From Lewinellaceae bacterium SD302 (GTDB lineage: Bacteria > Bacteroidota > Bacteroidia > Chitinophagales > Saprospiraceae), in the NCBI GenBank assembly GCA_002591745.1, contig PDLQ01000020.1, positions 1 to 64,000 of the forward strand: 64,000 bases of DNA, given 5' to 3'. The number at the start of each line of letters is the position of its first letter. Positions within the stretch are counted from its first letter, which is position 1. This document shows, in pieces, positions 52,201 to 58,834 of this stretch. Both the position numbers and the translations under genes were made by a program. The notes under the pieces were generated by a model. The model ran no database searches. It was given only the letters and a program-made list of their open reading frames with translations, and was not told the DNA's origin.

Positions 52201-53204
52201 AAAGTACACCTGAAGAAAGGTTGTACTCCAGTAGGATCTCTAGTGAAATTGGCACTCATGCTTTGAGCATAAAAGATGATTTAGTTCCATTACATCGAGA
52301 TATTTTATTGGGCATGCCCGATGCTGAGAATCGGATAGCTTTTCTTAAACAACTGGAAAAACTTAAGGAAGAAGGCTTGCATGATGATTTTGTAGCTGAT
52401 TTTACAGATGCCGGGGAAGAGTTGATTAACTTTTTTCGAGGGCCACCACCGGGGCGGGTGAGGGCGTGGGATGTATTATCTGGTGATGGAAGTAATTCAT
52501 ATCAAATCTATCGAAGCCAAATTTCGAATTTAAATAAGGTCGATGAATACTTAGACTATAACCCAAGTAGGTCGGAAGCTTTAAAAAATGAATTTGTAGA
52601 AGCCGTAAATAAGGACGCGTTTATAGAAGGTTTTATTGGAGGGCCAGTAATGAAAACTGAACTGGAAGAGTTAAACAATCTTTACTATCTTCAAGCTGGT
52701 ACATATGACGACGGTACAGGCGGCACTATTACTTCTTTACAACTAGATAGAATTGATGAGTTGGAGAGTCAACTTGGTAGCTATGAGCACCCGAATAGTT
52801 TAGAAACAGAATCGCCACAATTTATCCCAAATACAAGTAATCTCCCTCAAGGAGCACCCGATGATTTTTGGGCTGATGTTAAAGTGGCAAATGGAAAAAT
52901 TGAAGGACTGATACCAGGTAAAAGGTATGACTATGTTATAACCTATCCTTTCGATGATTCTTCGCCAGAATTGAGATTAGGTTTAGGTCATTACCTTATT
53001 TCTGGAGGAGCATCAGGAGTAAAAGGTGCGGGCTCACTCAGATTTAATGCGGATGGAAAAATATATTATATTAACCGGCAATCTGGCCATTATATATCCA
53101 TGCCAATTTCAAAATTGCCACAAGAACTTGACGAAATAGTTGATATCTTGCAGCAAAATAATCTAACGACTTCTGATGTAGAAATTCACTATGGTCTAAA
53201 CTAG
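46227..53204 (+). CDS. Polymorphic-toxin-like secreted protein with zincin and variable C-terminus
   Basis: A 2325-residue exported protein. A signal peptide (MPQLRALFCFIFFLTMTGLS, about 1-22) precedes an N-terminal region with fibronectin type III-like modules (about 150-780), then a helical linker. Next is a zinc metallopeptidase-like module with HELGHGAYHLRH (H1245) and the Met-turn TDNLMDY (about 1269-1275). This zincin pattern is known just upstream of toxin tips in Bacteroidota polymorphic toxins and is thought to release them. At about residue 1308 (nt 50150) base composition drops sharply to AT-rich. A hydrophobic pre-toxin segment (about 1850-1910, GDLLSLVPVVGDVTDG) and an RAWDVL junction (about 2080) follow. 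The last 200 or so residues end in a module with INRQSGHYISMP and are the likely toxin. I cannot name the activity. There is no T9SS sorting domain at the C-terminus. A small ORF starts 5 nt later and is the likely immunity gene. Confidence 0.8.
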   Translation: MPQLRALFCFIFFLTMTGLSAQSAITANLNVTGGSATLEGYTDPGKTFITLLSTDAVPIFEARLEIRLSVGQRTYVLNRNGEAGTISLVSNVPTLLQGLDLAEYFTPNALDPFQRQQLLDDGGLLPDGQVSVCVALYDIRFPGAPPASNNACALAYFEYAQPPLLIDQPDPVAHSIPQAINFQWIPQQFFPASYTIEIWDAQPDLGFGQLFIVNNTPPLVQETVVSSQFVLTDFYPLLSPQTDYIWRVRAEDLVQNRPFINDGFSELGFFRIASDVVANGCYSIEDLTIEGGVENPLVISYSAATEAFNNAHSIEVRDPVTGLLLIELDIDSGILLPSNHRGVQAWTSGPITEIEPTTLPLRIEICVSCDNGVDEICEVVVYEGPPSNIDIFNDGNPCPPPVDNLSWVLASENSVSLSWTPEPTATGYTIDVRNLSIPPTTASDAPPEIFYETEQPLENLTPGDQYRVVVCYQCSDTGEDRCATIYFVLPDLADCNPVLSPVDIAVTPTTAGFSWDVDSEWVDGYSLRVGADSVTIPVGQNSYLWEGLNEGTAYAAELCVYCPGGDNTFRNCVNVSFTTPQFICADEPMLDQGLSISSQASGGILVDWSGLPAEVAVQGGIVTLTNTATLLTISSHTVEDNQSFHVFEAPETEPPYLVRFCLECEGQTACYEQEIIPPGCDDLTISGLNAAEIGSDFVQLYWAGPNGFAVDEYRLRKRLTEGDDTDFEPLGTSTESQFRVEGLLPLRTYEIEICFACDAENQRCDTLEITTEAINCSQAAEEPVAYACGSEADIPEFGQVPLVSHLSPGDSVVAGDFIVLITNVESTGSPWRGSGRIMVPYLNEVELSVDFEAIEVNENCRMTSGEMIVKPPFANLLEDLGDMIDDVTDVLGSVDDILGDILDILGAGGAAADYLGPILEILEVLEEQLDNNPFISPEAESLLEDAILCLQSSIATGNPAACTEILEELQEVLAETYAADYQVPFHRAEGQVYGYDTLSYPEMDILNWYPSIPPIGGRPYTGAWVSMPEGTGDKTRAVRVPSGSLDSIQFFGTDSTEIAATITNEGFDLMTDEAASPVIYAVHPKADSTGEMSAKIAGQLSLVAYQQKYLNVVLVPVNGANAGINAAEVEVELQRIFGPAVVEVSVSADNNLPVPGVGIIPDIASGVRQYPAALRQIINTYEDERPVVDETYYIFLVEEGENERTGFMPRKKQFGFLFLNRINDAPDPPGENLSASAKVARLAGHELGHGAYHLRHTFEEVGELDAGDTDNLMDYALGGRLHKWQWDFVEDPVGVVGVFEGDDGGSGGVVETALDLAEELIYGSVEGLPTENPECYYTPDNKIFCLPIGAKPYVAVCNNTALPIPIGALVGYSSGGVYYTSTYFLGDSSFVGYKQVVGGELYGEYQNNTYPNDGPEVEVYFHLLNSAETDGSQSISKVFKVENVDELGLSNGQANSGVGGVPMVASLALGNYLTLGVTIPYTGNCGYPTTPNVESQSINICDGIDGNDNISSEYITELAEKISDAVERRSGPIASTLIRDKERYYHVNATEGVSQIMLEEREIEFFEEQFYLYKHKTGNELVVIFQQVNELPTRQAATSALDDAIQQAGVLASDGMYIYLPYTVMQGAPDCANFAYRVLGSARVGEIDLEQPQGLNNAKEIITYLFAQILKPVNLVNILLLSSGSFQYYSVESDSVIGLPYINNVALLLSKEIAFQSSLPDCSAFVAGEDTKYIPEAWSEYLNCKENFDQQKLNSEQRELDFLNDLYNADNVEAKIALLASDNWTQALQNIELRPGYIENKDVLLSYIDFSELSNWSVFAANLDYHRNHTFDPDYAFNATHHAYTNIDAFSVIDPLVYGAGDLLSLVPVVGDVTDGVLFVYAAMRRDELNTVLYGASFMAFGGLAYIVSPSTLRRYVAVARLGDDEVYRYVAVRLEDVNQTTDRVRYSMLTDDFDEAQAILQANMDGGYVVPPGMRLPTDDIYENASLNLPKSTPEERLYSSRISSEIGTHALSIKDDLVPLHRDILLGMPDAENRIAFLKQLEKLKEEGLHDDFVADFTDAGEELINFFRGPPPGRVRAWDVLSGDGSNSYQIYRSQISNLNKVDEYLDYNPSRSEALKNEFVEAVNKDAFIEGFIGGPVMKTELEELNNLYYLQAGTYDDGTGGTITSLQLDRIDELESQLGSYEHPNSLETESPQFIPNTSNLPQGAPDDFWADVKVANGKIEGLIPGKRYDYVITYPFDDSSPELRLGLGHYLISGGASGVKGAGSLRFNADGKIYYINRQSGHYISMPISKLPQELDEIVDILQQNNLTTSDVEIHYGLN
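49077..49086 (+). repeat. CAAAGTAGCA motif copy
   Basis: Inside the toxin-like gene, encoding CLQSSIATG in the helical linker before the zincin. Confidence 0.9.
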
Positions 53205-53209
53205 TAAAA

Positions 53210-53602
53210 ATGGAAAGAAATAACGAAATTATAAAAAAGTATCTCTACAGGTTTAGTGGTTCTCCATGGAGATTTAATTTAGTTATGTTGAAAAATATTG
53301 ATAAATGGAAAGGTTTGACGATGGACGAATTGTTTGACCTCTTAGTCGACATTAGAGATGAAATAGCGTGCCACTATGCTCTTGTACCTTTTTTTGCTAA
53401 TTATTTAGAAATAGATATACGTCCCATGTACGAATCTTTAAAAGATGTTACAGGTTGGTCATATGAAGAGTATGTTCGAACTCTCTCGATTTTTCCTGCA
53501 GTGTTTTCTTTACATAATACTTCATCTCTAAGTAGTTTAGGATTCGAAGATGTGTCACCCAAACTAAAGGAAGTTAAAAAAAGATTGAACTTGTCTATAT
53601 AG
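53210..53602 (+). CDS. Candidate immunity protein
   Basis: A 130-residue, AT-rich ORF starting 5 nt after the toxin gene. The product is predicted cytoplasmic and mainly helical, with aromatic-rich helices (EEYVRTLSIFPAVFSLHN) and no signal peptide. Immediate position after a polymorphic toxin, small size and matching low GC are the hallmarks of a cognate immunity gene. No family was recognised. It would neutralise the C-terminal toxin in the producing cell or its siblings. Confidence 0.65.
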   Translation: MERNNEIIKKYLYRFSGSPWRFNLVMLKNIDKWKGLTMDELFDLLVDIRDEIACHYALVPFFANYLEIDIRPMYESLKDVTGWSYEEYVRTLSIFPAVFSLHNTSSLSSLGFEDVSPKLKEVKKRLNLSI

Positions 53603-53901
53603 GTTAGTCCGTCAGCCTCAGGTAGTATTGTATAAAGTGTGTCACTAATTTTTTCGGAAAAGAAAGAAAAAGAAGAGTAGCTGATTTGAATGAGCCCCGC
53701 GTAGCGGAAAAGGGGGGCATTCAAATTAGCGGATTCTTCGTTTCCGAGCCAATCCCTCAGAGGTCCAGGCGCAATCGATCACCGTAAATGATGGCCAGTT
53801 CTGAAAGGATTCTGTTCTAGTTGTGCATGGGCTTGTTTTCTTTTCTGAGAGTTAGAGTATCCAGCGGAGTGATATCTTGTGCAGGACTTGCCGCATAACC
53901 A
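53603..53901. other. Gap with a long hairpin
   Basis: No gene is supported. GCTGATTTGAATGAGCCCC (53680-53698) pairs with GGGGGCATTCAAATTAGC (53713-53730), with flanking GAAGAG/CTTC extending the stem. This could terminate the toxin-immunity transcript even though no T-run follows. The rest is unremarkable. Confidence 0.5.
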
Positions 53902-54549
53902 ATGACTAAACCAACCCTAACCACCCTTCTCTTTACTCTCCTCCTATCCCTCAACGCCCAGCAGCAATTCAACGTTGGACGGCCCGAATCCATGACGGTA
54001 GCAAGTTCGGTAACGGGACAATTTTTCCTGCTCGATAAGGAGCATCACTTATCCGATGTAAGCCTCCAAAATTTAGATGCTGATCTGAAAGTTCTGGTCG
54101 AGCGAGCAGGCACACTAATCAGCGATAGGCGAAATCTAAAGGTCGAAGAACCTCCACTCCTCCTAAAAGAATTCGCGCAACGGATTTTGAAGAAGGGTGA
54201 TTGTAAATATCTGTCCTGTAGTATGAAATCCGTTTTTTTATTCCAAGGTAGGCATAGATATAAAGGAGTCGTTCTCGAAATGACTAAAGAGAACTCGGGA
54301 TTGTGCTACCGCAGACTGCTTTTCTTTAAAGAGCAGAGCGACGGTCTAGCATTCGTCTCAATGAAAGGAAGCGAGAACCAGAACCTGTGGCGCATTTTTA
54401 AAGTGACGAACTATGATTCTTTCTGGAAACTATCCAATCCTGCTACCACTGAAAATGAAGTGTATCAGGTGGATGGGGTGATTTCACTAAAAAATTTACC
54501 TCAAATCGCAGCTAAGTTCAAAATGCACAAATCCATTTGTAATGAGTAG
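53902..54549 (+). CDS. Secreted hypothetical protein of the toxin-linked island (first copy)
   Basis: A 215-residue protein with a good signal peptide (MTKPTLTTLLFTLLLSLNAQ). The mature part has a helical then beta-rich pattern with no recognised domain. It overlaps the following lipoprotein gene by 8 nt, so the two are cotranslated. A similarly sized secreted protein followed by a paralogous lipoprotein occurs again at 55408-56843, which suggests a duplicated two-gene module. An immunity or accessory role is inferred only from context. Confidence 0.7.
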   Translation: MTKPTLTTLLFTLLLSLNAQQQFNVGRPESMTVASSVTGQFFLLDKEHHLSDVSLQNLDADLKVLVERAGTLISDRRNLKVEEPPLLLKEFAQRILKKGDCKYLSCSMKSVFLFQGRHRYKGVVLEMTKENSGLCYRRLLFFKEQSDGLAFVSMKGSENQNLWRIFKVTNYDSFWKLSNPATTENEVYQVDGVISLKNLPQIAAKFKMHKSICNE

Positions 54550-55375
54550 ACAACTAATTTGTATGATCATTTTGGCGGTTGTAGGACTAGCGTGTTGTGG
54601 CCAAAAGAAAGCCAATAATCCAGTACCTTCTTCGGTGATCAACTCAATTGGTCATGCTCCGGACACCATAAACTTTCATGGATATTGGTATGAAAGTTTA
54701 GAGATAACGCCCTATTCACCAGATACTATTATTTTTGATCATTACTATCGGCTATTCACGGAATCAAAAGCCTTTTTAGGGTACAAACAACTGCCGCACT
54801 TTTTGGCAACCTACATGTTGGCCTACGAAGAAGATCACATTAAACAACTGTATTCCAATCCCGAGAAGCGCAAGAAAATTGGTGTTAGCAAACGCAGCAA
54901 ATGGCTCGATAAGCAGTTCTTTGATGAAAATTACTTTGTGCTCAGCCATTCCGTAGAATTATCTGAATTCTTTAATCGCCCGATTTACGGTATAGTATTT
55001 CGCCTTGTCCGAAATGGCTTGGACCAAGGGCTTCACAGCATCATTGTAGAGCAAAGAGCTGAAAGATACTTTATTGTTAATCAAGACGATTTATTAGCAA
55101 CAAAAGAAAATGAAATACGGTCATTGCTTGGAATGGATTACAACAGCCTAAACCAGTTGAAGAGACTCGGGCCGGACAAAATTTCTAAAAGCCTGAAGCC
55201 CCTATATGCACCGACAAGATATGGCTACCCTGCATTCGAAACGCCAATTTTTGACCTAGAGAAATTGATGGAATTGGCAAAACATCCTTCTGAGCTGAGC
55301 GATTTGGTCAGGAAACAAGTCGTAAGAGAAGTTAGGATTATTGGTCCAGAAGAGCACTGGGCACTTTTAGATTAG
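54542..55375 (+). CDS. Lipoprotein of the toxin-linked island (first copy)
   Basis: A 277-residue predicted lipoprotein. The N-terminus MSRQLICMIILAVVGLACCG ends in a lipobox with Cys. The mature protein shares an order of motifs with the lipoprotein at 56040: DTI..., FDHYYRLF, LATYMLAYEED, LYSNP, NYFVLSHSVEL and LYAPTRYG. The two are therefore paralogues. The function is unknown. A periplasmic or outer-membrane protector against a toxin acting in the envelope is one possibility. Confidence 0.75.
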   Translation: MSRQLICMIILAVVGLACCGQKKANNPVPSSVINSIGHAPDTINFHGYWYESLEITPYSPDTIIFDHYYRLFTESKAFLGYKQLPHFLATYMLAYEEDHIKQLYSNPEKRKKIGVSKRSKWLDKQFFDENYFVLSHSVELSEFFNRPIYGIVFRLVRNGLDQGLHSIIVEQRAERYFIVNQDDLLATKENEIRSLLGMDYNSLNQLKRLGPDKISKSLKPLYAPTRYGYPAFETPIFDLEKLMELAKHPSELSDLVRKQVVREVRIIGPEEHWALLD

Positions 55376-55407
55376 CTAATTTACTTTTCTAATTCAAGTA
55401 AATAGTA

Positions 55408-56040
55408 ATGGTTTTTGACTTCAAAGTAGCAAGGTTGGTAATAGCATTGATTGTTTTTCCCATTTGCCATCTCGCCTCCCAAACCGCCTGGCTAAACAAC
55501 CCCGCCAACAAGCTGATAACGATATCAGAACCAATAAACGGATACATCGTCAAGCCAGCAACTGGTGAAAAAATTGCCACTGACTTCTCGCCAACTTCCG
55601 TGTATACTACCATTCAATCAATGCTGGGAGTAAGTGAAATGGATACGACTGAGTTCACAAAAAACTGGATAAACACCAAGAAGTTGGAAGCCGTGTATGG
55701 AAACAAAGCGGTCACGGCCCATGGAGAATTGACTTTTGTAGCAGATACTGGAGACTACATCAGTGGAGGTGTAGTTTACTGCCTGGACGTTGAGAACGGC
55801 GATAATGTGAGAAATTTTATTCCCTACCGGTTGGAAAAAGATGTGCTTTCTTTAGTGCCGTACAGTGATGAAAACTACGAATTATACAGAGCACTAACTT
55901 TCCTCTGTTTTGGGGATTTCGCCAAAGCCTACGAAGAAAATCTATGCATCGAAAGTGTCAAGGGCGAAAAATCCTTGAATTTGGTGGAACTCTATTTGAA
56001 GAAATGGGAGAGTGGAAGCCTGCAAAGAAAATGTCATTGA
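55408..56040 (+). CDS. Secreted hypothetical protein of the toxin-linked island (second copy)
   Basis: A 210-residue protein. Its N-terminus MVFDFKVARLVIALIVFPIC reads as a signal peptide, but codons 5-8 are written by a copy of the CAAAGTAGCA motif, so the start may have been captured from that element. The mature part has no recognised domain. It is followed by a lipoprotein gene with a 1-nt overlap (TGATG), repeating the arrangement at 53902-55375. Confidence 0.65.
   Translation: MVFDFKVARLVIALIVFPICHLASQTAWLNNPANKLITISEPINGYIVKPATGEKIATDFSPTSVYTTIQSMLGVSEMDTTEFTKNWINTKKLEAVYGNKAVTAHGELTFVADTGDYISGGVVYCLDVENGDNVRNFIPYRLEKDVLSLVPYSDENYELYRALTFLCFGDFAKAYEENLCIESVKGEKSLNLVELYLKKWESGSLQRKCH
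55422..55431 (+). repeat. CAAAGTAGCA motif copy
   Basis: At the extreme 5' end of the 55408 gene, encoding FKVAR; context GTTTTTGACTT then core then AGGTTGG. Confidence 0.9.
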
Positions 56041-56843
56041 TGAAATACTACTTCAAAGTCTTACTTTTTCTTTCCATCATTTCGTGCGGAAAATCCGGTG
56101 AAATCAATGGACAGGTTGATTTAGATGTCGAATCGGGGGAGACTGTGGATACCATCCCCGTCCACGCTATCTGGCAAAACCAATACGTATACAAAGATTA
56201 CGGCAACCGACGTATCCCATTTGACTATTACTACCGAAGCCACGTCAACTGGCCCGATTTTTACGGCTATACAAGTCCGGGAGAAGTACTAGCGGCTTAC
56301 ATGATAGCGGATACCAGAGAAGGACTTGAGTTGCTGTATGAGAATCCAGCGTCAGCCCCTTATTTTGGTGCTGCTTTGGGAAGTAAGCAAGCCTCCCCGA
56401 ATAATTTTGACCAGTACTATTTCATCATCGACCGCTCATTTAAAATTCCAGGACCCAGCCTCGATCTTCACGCCGTAGTTTTTGAGTTAGCCAAAGGAAG
56501 CACAGCGGCTAAAAAGATTATGGTATTACTAAAAAACAAGCACGGAAAATTTAAAATTTACCCAGACCATTCGCTTGAGGTTAAGCAGCTTTTGCCATTT
56601 TTGATGAACGACGAAATCCTACAGGAACTCCGAAAGCCTATTGATAAGGTAGATGAAAAGTTACGTGATTTATATAGAGCCACTAGATTTGGCCCAAGAC
56701 AAGATCACCTAACCATGCTAAACACCCAAGCTCTTATCGAAGTCTGTACCGGAGAAGTGGAGGATAGGTACGAGAGCGTATGTACTAGGCTTCTTCCAGA
56801 AGTATCTTTACTTGATGGGAATAAGTATTGGAGGGCTGAATAG
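56040..56843 (+). CDS. Lipoprotein of the toxin-linked island (second copy)
   Basis: A 267-residue predicted lipoprotein. The start at 56040 gives MKYYFKVLLFLSIISCGKSG, a clean lipobox with Cys16; the longer frame from 55944 lies inside the preceding gene. Motifs shared with the lipoprotein at 54542 are FDYYYRSH, LAAYMIADTRE, LYENP, YYFIIDRSFKI and LYRATRFG. They confirm paralogy despite low overall identity. The function is unknown. Confidence 0.75.
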   Translation: MKYYFKVLLFLSIISCGKSGEINGQVDLDVESGETVDTIPVHAIWQNQYVYKDYGNRRIPFDYYYRSHVNWPDFYGYTSPGEVLAAYMIADTREGLELLYENPASAPYFGAALGSKQASPNNFDQYYFIIDRSFKIPGPSLDLHAVVFELAKGSTAAKKIMVLLKNKHGKFKIYPDHSLEVKQLLPFLMNDEILQELRKPIDKVDEKLRDLYRATRFGPRQDHLTMLNTQALIEVCTGEVEDRYESVCTRLLPEVSLLDGNKYWRAE

Positions 56844-56883
56844 GTGATATAGTTTAGCTTTATGAATACGACGCCAAACGATA

Positions 56884-57069
56884 ATGAGCTTTTACCAATA
56901 CACACTAACAACAAACGAAATAGAAATAATTCGCTCCATGGAGCAAAGCGAAAAGAAAAGGTTAGCAACAAGCTTAGGAAATTTCTATCTTTTCGTGATG
57001 TTTTATTTCGCCAGGAGTTTTAGAAAGCTCTCGGAGATCATGGAATTCGAGGGCGTTTCTGATCTATAG
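56884..57069 (+). pseudogene. Short ORF, possible gene fragment
   Basis: A 61-residue AT-rich ORF (MSFYQYTLTTNEIEIIRSME...) with no recognised domain. It ends shortly before the 57115 ORF in another frame. The open frame of 57115 extends back to 57070, directly after this ORF ends, so the two may be pieces of one gene broken by a frameshift. It could also be a small orphan immunity gene. Confidence 0.35.
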
Positions 57070-57114
57070 AGAGGTGAATCAAGAGCTGGAAACTTAATAA
57101 GCGGTATTGGAGCA

Positions 57115-57489
57115 ATGCTCCACTTCAGATTGTTTTTGCTTCATCAAATCATCACCAAAGAATTTGATTGCCTGCCACTCTATGAGGCGAGCTCAGGAAC
57201 ATACACTTTCGTTAGTAAAGAAGATAAAAACAAATTTTTCCCCTTAACATTCATTCAACTAGCAGAATTGGCTGCTCAAAACGGCAACTCAGAGGCATTC
57301 AACAACGAACGCGATTACAAAAAAACGGCAAATCTCCTCGGACTTTCTCATCATTATGATCAATATGAATTTTTGATCGACTCCAAAGTCCCCGGTTCCA
57401 TGGCAAAGCGCCTCGATCTCATCACCGAATTCGAATACTACCTGACCGCCAAAATCTGCTTACCACCAAAAAGTTCAGACCTTGTATAA
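57115..57489 (+). CDS. Hypothetical protein, possibly the 3' part of a broken gene
   Basis: A 124-residue ORF (MLHFRLFLLHQIITKEFDCL...) with no signal peptide. Codon use is like the rest of the AT-rich island. No family was recognised. It may be intact, or be the C-terminal part of a gene whose start is the 56884 ORF. It lies among candidate immunity genes downstream of a polymorphic toxin, so an orphan immunity role is the leading guess. Confidence 0.4.
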   Translation: MLHFRLFLLHQIITKEFDCLPLYEASSGTYTFVSKEDKNKFFPLTFIQLAELAAQNGNSEAFNNERDYKKTANLLGLSHHYDQYEFLIDSKVPGSMAKRLDLITEFEYYLTAKICLPPKSSDLV

Positions 57490-57532
57490 AGATTGACAGC
57501 CGCCTTGTCTTCTTATAGAAACAATGGGATAA

Positions 57533-57916
57533 ATGAATATGAAAATCATAGGTCTTTGGAAAGAATTTGGGTGGCGTATTCTTAATGAATCAGTTGCCGA
57601 GCGAATCGTGCATTATAACGAGGGGCTATTTGAGACGAATGAAGATGCAATCGCCTACTTACGTTCTGGCTTACCACTTTTAGGTCTGCGATCATTGAAT
57701 TACTGCCCATTTACTCGGGATGAATTAAAAAACTCGATAGTATATACGGATGGCAGGTATGTATGGAGCAGTGATTATATATATTACCTACTTAAAGGAG
57801 CTATTCCTCTAGATGCAGAATTTAAGATTTGGATTACAAAGAATCAATCAAAAATTATTGATCAAGCGAGTATTCAAGCCAATAAAATAAAATTTTTGAA
57901 AGAAAATCTATATTAA
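57533..57916 (+). CDS. Hypothetical protein, candidate orphan immunity protein
   Basis: A 127-residue AT-rich ORF. The predicted product is cytoplasmic and helical (MNMKIIGLWKEFGWRILNES...) and ends in a Lys-rich helix. No domain was recognised. Its size, composition and place at the end of the toxin-linked island match orphan immunity genes that accumulate as toxin tips are exchanged. It ends 15 nt before the endonuclease V reading frame. Confidence 0.5.
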   Translation: MNMKIIGLWKEFGWRILNESVAERIVHYNEGLFETNEDAIAYLRSGLPLLGLRSLNYCPFTRDELKNSIVYTDGRYVWSSDYIYYLLKGAIPLDAEFKIWITKNQSKIIDQASIQANKIKFLKENLY

Positions 57917-57931
57917 TTAAAGTTTGCTCCC

Positions 57932-58645
57932 TTGAATACGATCCCCCACAAACCCCAAACCTCCCGTGAACACAGACCCCAAATTCCTCCCCCAACTAAC
58001 CCAACAAGAAAAATCAAAGCCCATGTCATCCAAACTGACGGCTTGACCAACTGCCAATACGTCGCCGGTGCAGACGTCGCCTACAACGAAATCCAACAAC
58101 GCATGGTCGGTGCCATCGTAGTTTTGAATGCAGAGACGCTGGAAGTTGTAGAAGAATCCACCCACGAAATGGACATCACCTTTCCCTATGTACCAGGATT
58201 ATTCTCCTTCCGGGAGGTGCCACCGCTGATCGAAGCGTATAAAAAACTGAGCACCAAGCCAGATCTCATCGTCTGCGACGGTCACGGCGTCGCTCACCCC
58301 AAGGGCGCGGGGATGGCCAGTCATCTCGGCGTGGAGCTTGGTGTCCCGACCATCGGTTGCGCTAAAAGCCGGTTGGTCGGTGGCTATGAGGAGGTAGGCC
58401 ACGAGCGCAGTGCATCATCTCCGCTACTGATAGGCGATCAAGAAATCGGTCGGGTACTGCGCACCCAGGATGGCATCAAGCCGATGTTCGTTTCCGTCGG
58501 CCATCTGGTATCTTTGGAGACGGCCTGTTCGTGGGTGCTGAAACTCTGCCCCAATTACCGGCAACCGGAGACGACCCGTAAGGCGGATGCGCTGGTACGA
58601 ACGATAATGAAAGAAAGGACGGAGATCGGATATCCAGAGGAGTGA
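57932..58645 (+). CDS. nfi: Endonuclease V (deoxyinosine 3' endonuclease), possible N-terminal frameshift
   Basis: Endonuclease V cuts DNA near deoxyinosine in the repair of deaminated adenine. The conserved core is complete: YVAGADVAY with the first catalytic Asp, the wedge motif PYVPGLFSFREVP with the catalytic Glu, VCDGHGVAHPKGAG with the second Asp, and GCAKSRLVG. The open frame starts at a TTG and its first 29 or so residues (Pro/Thr-rich) do not look like the family. In another frame, GTG at 57966 begins a typical N-terminus ending LPQLTQQEKSK. Joining it to AHVIQTDGL would need one extra base near 58020, and would place the first Asp at about residue 37, close to E. coli D35. So a 1-base deletion, or a sequencing error, is likely. 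The gene may be inactive or begin internally. Confidence 0.85.
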   Translation: MNTIPHKPQTSREHRPQIPPPTNPTRKIKAHVIQTDGLTNCQYVAGADVAYNEIQQRMVGAIVVLNAETLEVVEESTHEMDITFPYVPGLFSFREVPPLIEAYKKLSTKPDLIVCDGHGVAHPKGAGMASHLGVELGVPTIGCAKSRLVGGYEEVGHERSASSPLLIGDQEIGRVLRTQDGIKPMFVSVGHLVSLETACSWVLKLCPNYRQPETTRKADALVRTIMKERTEIGYPEE

Positions 58646-58834
58646 TTTGGAAATTTGAATAGCTGGTTTCCTCACTAGGTGCTTTTGCTCGAAATTCCCA
58701 CCGCTACTTTGTTAGCCAAAATCAAAAATATACCCTCCCACAAAAGCCCTTGAAATCTTACCCAATAATCACCAAAATAACTATCTTTATTACATCACAG
58801 CTAACGGCCGACGGTCCACCCTATTAACCTATTA

